The notes beneath the pieces are model-generated. The model saw only the letters and a program-made list of their open reading frames with translations. It did not search any database and was not told the DNA's origin. The position numbers were made by a program, and so were the translations under genes. From Patescibacteria group bacterium (GTDB taxonomy: Bacteria > Patescibacteriota > Minisyncoccia > Phycocordibacterales > CAIRYW01): DNA of 9,730 bases. Below, piece after piece: positions 5,740-9,730 of this stretch. Numbering within the stretch: the first letter of the stretch is position 1; every line of letters starts with the position of its first letter. Location: contig JAUPVJ010000061.1 of the NCBI GenBank assembly GCA_030917145.1, positions 1 to 9,730 on the forward strand, read 5' to 3'.

Positions 5740-6897
5740 TTAGAGACTCAAATTCCCTTCAGCTTTGATTTTAGAAATCGGTTTTTCTTTTGCAAAAAAA
5801 CCTGCAACAGCGATCATCACAGCGTTGTCTGTTGCAAGTGATTTAGAGGACACAAGGATTTTTACCTTTTCTTTTTTTGCCAAGATTTCTAGGTGTTTTT
5901 TTATGTAGGTGTTTGCTGAAACCCCACCACCAACAACTAGTGTTTTTACTTTATATGTCCTTAAAGCTTTTTCTGTTTTTTTGACCAATACATCTTTTAC
6001 TGATTCTTCAAATTCTTTTGCGATCTCTTTTTTTATTTCTAAATCTAAGTGTGGGATTTTTTGTACCATGTAAAGCACAGCTGTTTTTAAACCAGAAAAA
6101 GAAAAATTTAAATCTTTTGTGTTGATCATGGGACGAGGAAGAATATAAGAGCTTTCAGTTTTTAGCTTTTGGCTTCTAGCTTGAGAAGCAATCTTCGCGA
6201 CCTCTGGTCCTCCTGGGTAAGGTAGTCCTAAAATCCGAGCAACTTTATCATATGCTTCTCCACAAGCATCGTCTACTGTCTTTCCAACTATTTTGTAAGA
6301 GGTTGGATCTTTTGCGACAACTAGTTCTGTGTGTCCACCGGAAATCAAAAGTCCAAGAGCAGGGAATTCAATTTTTTCTCCTTCGGCTAGGGGAGCTAGG
6401 AAGTGCCCTTTCATGTGGTTTACAGGAACTACAGGAATATCCCAAAGAGCACTTAAAGCTTTTGCAAAACTAATTCCAACCCAAAGAGCTGGCTCAAGTC
6501 CAGGGCCCACAGTGACAGCAATTTTGTCTATTTTTGGTTTTGGTAAGTAGAGAATATTTTTTTCGAATTGTTCTAAAAGTTCTGGTTCTCTTTCTAAAAG
6601 AGCTTGAAGTTTCTTGCTTTTAGCTTTTAGCTTTTTCGAATCAATATTTAAGACTTTTGATTCAGAAAAATTTGGTTCAATTTTTTTTAAAGTTTTTAAA
6701 AAAAGTGGTACCAAATTTTTCTGGTGTTCTCTTCTCGCTAAATTTGGGTACACCCCTCCAAACTCTTCGTGGAGTTTTGCTTGGGAAAATAGGGAATTGG
6801 AAAGAAGCTTAAAGACGGGTTTTTTTACTCCCCCTTTGGCTTCCAATATGCACACAGCTGTCTCGTCGCAACTAGTCTCAATTGCTAATATTTTCAT
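5740..6897 (-). CDS. tsaD: tRNA N6-adenosine threonylcarbamoyltransferase TsaD (Kae1/Qri7/YgjD)
   Basis: TsaD transfers the threonylcarbamoyl group to A37 of ANN-decoding tRNAs (t6A). The 385-residue protein begins MKILAIETSCDETAV. The motif LHEEFGGVYPNLARREH (42-58) precedes the metal-binding histidines of NHMKGH (H161, H165). SGGHTEL (186-192), DDACGEAYDK (209-218), FSFSGLKTA and the C-terminal aspartate D357 (TDNAVMIA) complete the ASKHA active site. The open frame continues 51 codons upstream, but that part overlaps the terminator and the end of the neighbouring gene, has no TsaD similarity, and contains the promoter, so the start at 6897 is chosen. Two loops are longer than in E. coli TsaD (about 80-120 and 238-250), and each contains a heptamer DNA repeat. 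Identity is firm. Confidence 0.95.
   Translation of the reverse strand: MKILAIETSCDETAVCILEAKGGVKKPVFKLLSNSLFSQAKLHEEFGGVYPNLARREHQKNLVPLFLKTLKKIEPNFSESKVLNIDSKKLKAKSKKLQALLEREPELLEQFEKNILYLPKPKIDKIAVTVGPGLEPALWVGISFAKALSALWDIPVVPVNHMKGHFLAPLAEGEKIEFPALGLLISGGHTELVVAKDPTSYKIVGKTVDDACGEAYDKVARILGLPYPGGPEVAKIASQARSQKLKTESSYILPRPMINTKDLNFSFSGLKTAVLYMVQKIPHLDLEIKKEIAKEFEESVKDVLVKKTEKALRTYKVKTLVVGGGVSANTYIKKHLEILAKKEKVKILVSSKSLATDNAVMIAVAGFFAKEKPISKIKAEGNLSL
6147..6181 (-). repeat. Heptamer array inside tsaD, copy B
   Basis: On the coding strand, five 7-bp units related to AGCTAAA end in AGCTCTT. It encodes the inserted loop around residues 240-249 (ARSQKLKTES), between the YPGGPEVAKIA segment and the PRPM segment. 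The array starts on the third codon position. Confidence 0.6.
6598..6632 (-). repeat. Heptamer array inside tsaD, copy A
   Basis: On the coding strand, five 7-bp units begin with two exact AGCTAAA copies and end in AGCTCTT. By hand alignment it is identical to copy B at 29 of 35 positions, yet it starts on the second codon position. It encodes the lysine-rich loop KKLKAKSKKLQAL (residues 88-100). Confidence 0.62.
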
Positions 6898-6906
6898 GTT
6901 GAATTC

Positions 6907-6934
6907 AATATAGCGTAAAGTAGAGGTTTGGCAA
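6907..6934 (-). promoter_or_regulatory. tsaD promoter
   Basis: On the minus strand TTGCCA (6929-6934), a 16-nt spacer and TATATT (6907-6912) lie 9 nt before the ATG at 6897. The leader would be 2-3 nt. This also supports the short tsaD start. Confidence 0.7.
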
Positions 6935-6942
6935 ATTTTATT

Positions 6943-6978
6943 AAAAAAATAGCGGTGTCTCATTTTTTTGAGACACCG
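6943..6978 (-). terminator. Intrinsic terminator of the 7002-7388 gene
   Basis: CGGTGTCTCA (6969-6978 read on the minus strand) pairs with TGAGACACCG (6953-6962) around a 6-nt loop, followed by CTATTTTTTT on the minus strand. It ends the orphan gene just before the tsaD promoter. The tail GCTATTTTTTT is identical to that of the terminator at 5701-5730. Confidence 0.88.
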
Positions 6979-7001
6979 TCGTGATGAACATCGATGGTTT
7001 G

Positions 7002-7388
7002 TTATTTGCGAATATGCCCTAGAGCATATTGTAGCAACTTTTCGGTACAACGAAGTACCAAGTACTGCTCGCCCTCGGTTGCGATGGTTTCGGGCTCGCC
7101 TGGTTTGAGCGGGCCGGTGTACTTTTCCGAAACAATCATGCCGTCATTCAGCAGAAGATTGAGGCCGTGAAGATTGTTGGTACCGCACATCTGACGACCT
7201 GAGAGTGTTCCCCTGCCTTGCCATGAGATGGCTTCGTCATGATTCTTGAGGTTTAGTGCACAGGCGGAGATCGTCTGTACTGCGATGACCTCAGCTTCAC
7301 AGTTTTGCCATTTGGAGCCCATCAGCTCCCGTCCATTCGTTATGAGTCCTGCGACTTCTCGCAACAATTGATCGAATGATTGGTTCAT
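7002..7388 (-). CDS. Orphan protein of unknown function, structured 5' leader
   Basis: No family is recognised for this 128-residue protein. It is soluble, with no signal peptide or membrane segment. An N-terminal amphipathic helix (1-20) is followed by a mixed region with four cysteines (C30, C43, C68, C114) and a glycine-rich stretch GRGTLSGRQMCGTNNLHG (58-75). The C-terminus is helical. It is a complete isolated transcription unit with a near-perfect promoter about 80 nt upstream, a hairpin-rich leader and its own terminator. GC content is near 50%, sharply different from the AT-rich genes upstream, which marks it as a separate acquisition or a gene under different selection. The start at 7388 is the first ATG in frame and lacks a Shine-Dalgarno. 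Confidence 0.65.
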   Translation of the reverse strand: MNQSFDQLLREVAGLITNGRELMGSKWQNCEAEVIAVQTISACALNLKNHDEAISWQGRGTLSGRQMCGTNNLHGLNLLLNDGMIVSEKYTGPLKPGEPETIATEGEQYLVLRCTEKLLQYALGHIRK

Positions 7389-7461
7389 TTCTTGGTAATG
7401 TACTTTGATTATTCCGAAACCCTCGGAATACTAGAGGACCACCGAGAGGAATCTCGACAGT
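7389..7461 (-). promoter_or_regulatory. Structured 5' leader of the 7002-7388 gene
   Basis: The predicted transcript start near 7461 leaves a leader of about 73 nt, unlike the near-leaderless genes around it. It contains two hairpins: CGAGA/TCTCG with a 4-nt loop (7443-7456) and TATTCCGA/TCGGAATA with a 5-nt loop (7410-7430). No known riboswitch class is recognised. Confidence 0.45.
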
Positions 7462-7467
7462 TTTATT

Positions 7468-7496
7468 ATTATAACTTATTTAGTCGTATAAGTCAA
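7468..7496 (-). promoter_or_regulatory. Strong promoter of the 7002-7388 gene
   Basis: On the minus strand TTGACT (7491-7496), a 17-nt spacer and TATAAT (7468-7473) form the best sigma70-type promoter in the window apart from that at 9430. Confidence 0.8.
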
Positions 7497-7526
7497 TATT
7501 ACGTATTATCATTTTGGTTTCTTGAT

Positions 7527-8102
7527 TTAAGCAAGATTATTTACTTTTTGAGCTCCGGGATCATCAAAAGCCTTTGTTATACGACTAAATATATTTGTAA
7601 TTTTGTATGCAAAAAAGAGGGTTGCGAGATTTGCCAATAAAAGAATAAAAAAGACAATAAAAAAAGTAAATTCTTTAAGTATAAATAGGAAAATTATAGA
7701 CGAAATTATAAAAGTGGAACCGTAAAATATCTTTAAAATATTTTTCTGAAAAGACTTAAAATTAAAATCTTTTTTGAACAATAAAATTATTCTAGTTAGA
7801 AATTCATATGCGATTGCAAAAATTGAAATGCAGTAAAGAATCATTCTCTCCGTGTCTTCGGCGGTAGATATGGAGTCGTAAGTTCCGTTTGAATCAAATA
7901 AATTTAAACTGAAAATAAATTTTATAATATTGTTTATAAAATTTATGCCAGCATCATTACTTAAAAATAGTGTCGCGCCAGATATGAAAATAAAGAATAG
8001 GTAAAAAAACAGAGCCACAGCATAAGGAAAATACAGTGTATTTCTTATAATTCTGGTAGCAGAAATTAAAAGCTGTTTTGCTAATAGTGCTACTGTGTTC
8101 AT
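7527..8102 (-). CDS. Unknown four-helix membrane protein
   Basis: This 191-residue protein has four predicted membrane helices (about 25-47, 88-109, 124-144, 147-168) and a soluble stretch rich in Ser/Asn/Asp (48-85) between the first two. The C-terminal tail is short and charged. No family or catalytic motif is recognised. It starts 25 nt after the stop of the 237-residue gene on the same strand, so the two may be co-transcribed, but a perfect TATAAT also lies 7 nt before its ATG. The DNA is extremely AT-rich (20% GC in 7681-7740 by hand count). No terminator is visible between its stop and the promoter at 7468-7496. Confidence 0.7.
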   Translation of the reverse strand: MNTVALLAKQLLISATRIIRNTLYFPYAVALFFYLFFIFISGATLFLSNDAGINFINNIIKFIFSLNLFDSNGTYDSISTAEDTERMILYCISIFAIAYEFLTRIILLFKKDFNFKSFQKNILKIFYGSTFIISSIIFLFILKEFTFFIVFFILLLANLATLFFAYKITNIFSRITKAFDDPGAQKVNNLA

Positions 8103-8109
8103 GTTAAGT

Positions 8110-8115
8110 ATTATA
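8110..8115 (-). promoter_or_regulatory. -10 box of the four-helix membrane protein gene
   Basis: TATAAT on the minus strand ends 7 nt before the ATG at 8102, predicting a leaderless transcript from within the 25-nt gap. No clear -35 is present, and such a box is easy to find by chance in AT-rich DNA. Confidence 0.4.
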
Positions 8116-8127
8116 TAACCAATGTGT

Positions 8128-8841
8128 CTAATTCCATCCTAGATAATAAGCAATTCCAATAGTTATAAGGCTAATGATAATACGACCCCAAAATGTTTCG
8201 TACCATTTTTTTTGGCCTGATGTGTTATTTTGAAACTCTTGAACATTACCTTCTCCCCCAATCTGGCCATAATTGGTTAAGTTTGTTGTGTTAATGGAAA
8301 CAGTTGATGTTTGTCTACTTTCTTCTTTTTTTGCATCATTAATAATTCTCTCCTTAATAGAACCATCTAAATCTAGTATGGTGGATAATTTGTTACTATC
8401 TAGATATTGCTTAATAACCTCATTATCTTCTAAAAAAGATTCCATAAGTTTTTTCGCCTTATTAAAGGTTGCTTCAATCCAATCACTATATGAACCATCA
8501 TTATCTCCGCCCACAATATATAAATATGGTTTATCATATTTATCCTTAAAAGGTATACTCACTCCTACTTGTTTAAAGTTGTAATAATCAATTTCTTTTC
8601 TGTGGGCTATTCTGATGTTTTCTATAATTTCTTTGTTTTTCAATAACTGGTTTATTATTTCATTAAATTCCTCATAATTTTCACAAGATTTATCGTGTCC
8701 GCTTTTAACTTCTATTTTAATATCAAAATTATCTTCCTTAAATCTCTCTTTGAAAAAAGAATATATTCGCTCAATATCCTTTTGGGTTACAATCCAGTAA
8801 CTTATATTTATAGGTTCTTTATTGTAATGATTTTTTGCCAT
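8128..8841 (-). CDS. Unknown tail-anchored protein with C-terminal membrane helix
   Basis: This 237-residue protein has a charged soluble region (1-210) and a single C-terminal hydrophobic helix (about 219-235), preceded by the aromatic/basic segment QKKWYETFWGR. That is the layout of a tail-anchored protein facing the cytoplasm. A linker (about 176-210) is rich in Ser/Thr/Asn and contains IGGEGNVQE. The N-terminal part is helical with one compact mixed region around SIPFKDKYDKPYLYIVGGDNDG (95-116). No catalytic motif or family is recognised. It is the first gene of an AT-rich pair (27% GC in 8401-8460), with the four-helix membrane protein following after 25 nt. No clear promoter is found upstream. 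Confidence 0.7.
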   Translation of the reverse strand: MAKNHYNKEPINISYWIVTQKDIERIYSFFKERFKEDNFDIKIEVKSGHDKSCENYEEFNEIINQLLKNKEIIENIRIAHRKEIDYYNFKQVGVSIPFKDKYDKPYLYIVGGDNDGSYSDWIEATFNKAKKLMESFLEDNEVIKQYLDSNKLSTILDLDGSIKERIINDAKKEESRQTSTVSINTTNLTNYGQIGGEGNVQEFQNNTSGQKKWYETFWGRIIISLITIGIAYYLGWN

Positions 8842-9120
8842 ATGGATTTATTAGACTAGATGTTTTATGTTACTAAATTTTAAGGTCGAAATAAGCAGGG
8901 GGTACTTTCGTTAGTATTTTACTTTTTTCATTTTGATTATATACTTTTTAGTTTTGATGGATAGGGGAAAACTAACATTTTTCTTGACTACAACTCAAAA
9001 ATGTTTTTTTGTAAAATAGAAATATCTGCGCAGTCAGAATGAGTTTATTTTTAAAGATAAAAAAAGAAAGTCTTTCTTAAAATACGAAAAAACAGAAAAT
9101 TTTAGAAATTTTAATTATGG
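8842..9120. other. AT-rich non-coding stretch, no gene seen
   Basis: No open frame with plausible coding content was found on either strand. It contains short palindromes only (CTGCGCAG near 9027; AAGAAAG/TTTCTT near 9064-9078). A TTGACT at 8984-8989 has no -10 box at a workable distance. Confidence 0.5.
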
Positions 9121-9215
9121 AAAAAACACGGAGAGTCGGTCACAAGTATTTTTCTGCTGAAAAATCTCGCGACCCCGCCTCGCGCCGTCGCACTCCGGCT
9201 TTCGACTCTCCGTAG
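9121..9215 (-). other. GC-rich multi-hairpin element, possible structured RNA
   Basis: An 11-bp outer stem (9128-9138 with 9203-9213, ACGGAGAGTCG and its inverse) encloses three smaller hairpins: 9148-9165 (7 bp, 4-nt loop), 9168-9184 (5 bp, 7-nt loop) and a 4-bp stem 9184-9199 that competes for one base with the previous one. On the minus strand the outer stem is followed directly by TTTTTT (9121-9126), as in an sRNA ending in an intrinsic terminator. The outer-stem sequence repeats 12 bp of the tRNA-Glu T arm. No clear promoter is seen, so transcription is unproven. Confidence 0.45.
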
Positions 9216-9227
9216 CCCCTGCGATAC

Positions 9228-9257
9228 AAAAAGCACCAGAAGAATCTGGTGCTTTTT
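9228..9257. terminator. Bidirectional terminator downstream of tRNA-Glu
   Basis: AAAAAGCACCAGA (9228-9240) pairs with its exact inverse (9245-9257) around the loop AGAA. The 13-bp stem has A and T runs at both ends, so it works on either strand. It lies 8 nt beyond the 3' end of tRNA-Glu. Confidence 0.85.
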
Positions 9258-9264
9258 GATCGGG

Positions 9265-9336
9265 TGACCCCACGGAGAGTCGAACTCCGCTTAACAGATT
9301 GAAAACCTGCTGTCCTAACCGATAGACGATGGGGCC
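9265..9336 (-). tRNA. tRNA-Glu (anticodon TTC), CCA not encoded
   Basis: The minus strand folds into a 72-nt cloverleaf. The acceptor GGCCCCA pairs with TGGGGTC (one G-T pair), with discriminator A. The D arm is GTCT/GGAC. The anticodon stem GCAGG/TCTGT has the loop TTTTCAA, giving anticodon TTC. The T arm is CGGAG/CTCCG around TTCGACT. The genome continues CCCG after the discriminator, so CCA must be added enzymatically, unlike tRNA-Phe in this window. Confidence 0.93.
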
Positions 9337-9353
9337 GTAACCTGGACAGGAAA

Positions 9354-9382
9354 AATATAACAGATTTTTAAAAAAAGAGCAA
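9354..9382 (-). promoter_or_regulatory. tRNA-Glu promoter
   Basis: On the minus strand TTGCTC (9377-9382), a 17-nt spacer and TATATT (9354-9359) predict a start about 10 nt before the mature tRNA. Confidence 0.6.
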
Positions 9383-9429
9383 AATTAGTAAGCAAATTAA
9401 TATGCTTTGTAGTTATCCCCAACTTTTTA

Positions 9430-9459
9430 TTGACAGGTGAACCATGGTTCACCTATACT
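9430..9459 (+). promoter_or_regulatory. Promoter with palindromic operator filling the -35/-10 spacer
   Basis: A perfect TTGACA (9430-9435), an 18-nt spacer and TATACT (9454-9459) form a strong promoter. The spacer is the perfect palindrome AGGTGAACCATGGTTCACCT (9435-9454, counting one base shared with each box). A dimeric repressor bound here would block polymerase. The core GAAC-N4-GTTC has the half-site spacing of Gram-positive LexA (DinR) boxes, though the central bases differ from that consensus. Confidence 0.75.
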
Positions 9460-9465
9460 ATAAAC

Positions 9466-9675
9466 ATGAATAGAGGAGATTTAATTAGAACAATGCAGGC
9501 GGAAATTCAAAGCCTAAACGAAGAGATCGATCTACGGATCATCAAGGGTTTTGATTACCGCAGAGAGTCTAGAAGGCACAAGTTTCTAGTCTACAACCTT
9601 GCAAGACTAATCGCTCCACAAGAAAGTAATTGGATGGATAAGGCATATAAGATGGTTGGCACCTTCATGTTTTAG
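9466..9675 (+). CDS. Small helical protein under operator control
   Basis: This 69-residue, charged, mostly helical protein has its first half (MNRGDLIRTMQAEIQSLNEE and on to about residue 38) with a coiled-coil-like pattern and a basic cluster YRRESRRHK (31-39). No helix-turn-helix, membrane segment or known family is recognised. The frame is open upstream to 9430, but that ATG lies in the -35 region, so the ATG at 9466 is chosen. It is 6 nt after the -10 box, predicting a leaderless mRNA. An AGAGGAG just inside the gene is 15 nt before the next ATG, too far to mark a start. The operator suggests induction by a specific signal, possibly DNA damage. Confidence 0.6.
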   Translation: MNRGDLIRTMQAEIQSLNEEIDLRIIKGFDYRRESRRHKFLVYNLARLIAPQESNWMDKAYKMVGTFMF

Positions 9676-9730
9676 TTTGAAATTATTTATTCATAAAATT
9701 TCGTCGTCTTTTTTCAACATGATTCTCCGC
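9676..9730. other. Window end, no assignable feature
   Basis: A weak hairpin (GAAAT/ATTTC and TTTAT/ATAAA, about 9678-9701) followed by GTCGTCTTTTTT could terminate the small gene. The minus strand has two short open frames running off the edge that might be the end of another gene; neither can be chosen. Confidence 0.25.

Noticed and set aside
6898..7050. N-terminal extension of tsaD to 7050
   Set aside because: It overlaps the neighbouring gene's end, its terminator and the tsaD promoter, and has no family similarity; MKILAIETSCDETAV is the natural start.
7439..7456. Possible distant match to the tRNA-Glu T-arm segment (CCACCGAGAG versus CCACGGAGAG)
   Set aside because: Only about 10 bases match with one mismatch and similarity stops there; too weak to call an attachment site for the AT-rich module.
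7380..7640. Plus-strand ORF of 86 residues
   Set aside because: It covers the promoter and leader of the 7002-7388 gene and the end of the 7527-8102 gene, and has no promoter or family support.
8957..9019. 20-codon plus-strand ORF in the non-coding stretch
   Set aside because: Very short, composition like the surrounding DNA, and no convincing promoter.
9430..9465. Upstream ATG for the small gene at the window end
   Set aside because: It falls in the -35 box and would place the operator inside the coding sequence; the 9466 ATG fits the promoter.
9683..9730. Minus-strand partial coding sequence at the window edge
   Set aside because: Two frames are open over 45 nt and neither has recognisable content.
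1..9730. CRISPR array
   Set aside because: No regularly spaced 25-40 bp direct repeats with unique spacers were seen.

Overview
The window looks like a chromosomal piece from a Candidate Phyla Radiation (Patescibacteria) bacterium. The signs are a valyl-tRNA synthetase of only 715 residues, a TsaD with extra loops, a short PrsW-type protease and Hsp20 side by side, overall AT-rich DNA, no convincing Shine-Dalgarno sequences, and TGA read as stop (prsW ends in TGA), which argues against the code-25 lineages. The lineage is an inference from gene content; no rRNA is present.

Layout. 1-1001: end of an unknown gene, a class I SAM methyltransferase and a bidirectional terminator. 1001-1360 (minus): a small one-helix membrane protein followed 8 nt later by tRNA-Phe(GAA). 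1413-1754: a GC-rich orphan membrane ORF with its own promoter and terminator. 1761-5361 (minus): valS, prsW, hsp20 in that transcription order. 5406-5730: a second orphan cassette. 5740-6934 (minus): tsaD. 6943-7496 (minus): a third orphan with a strong promoter and structured leader. 7527-8841 (minus): an extremely AT-rich pair of unknown membrane-associated genes. 8842-9257: non-coding DNA with a GC-rich multi-hairpin element. 9265-9382 (minus): tRNA-Glu(TTC). 9430-9675: a small gene whose promoter carries a 20-bp palindromic operator.

The strongest unexplained signal is a family of ~104-bp non-coding inverted-repeat elements. Two copies (2217-2320 and 3025-3128) have 13-14 bp terminal inverted repeats with the core CCCGTTAGA, and each is flanked by 5-bp direct repeats (TTCAT; TTATA). 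Removing the first copy and one direct repeat restores an exact ATGA stop/start overlap between prsW and hsp20, so the element appears to have inserted into a translationally coupled gene junction. The second copy lies directly against the -10 box of prsW. A second repeat type is a 7-bp periodic array of about 35 bp: two related copies are inserted in different reading frames inside tsaD, and an unrelated-sequence array with the same period lies downstream of valS.

A genome-scale habit is also visible. For most genes a good -10 box ends only 6-10 nt before the ATG, which predicts leaderless or nearly leaderless mRNAs. Core genes here serve translation (ValRS, TsaD for the t6A modification of tRNA, two tRNAs, an RlmI-like methyltransferase) and protein quality control (Hsp20, PrsW); the orphan cassettes and the AT-rich pair are accessory.
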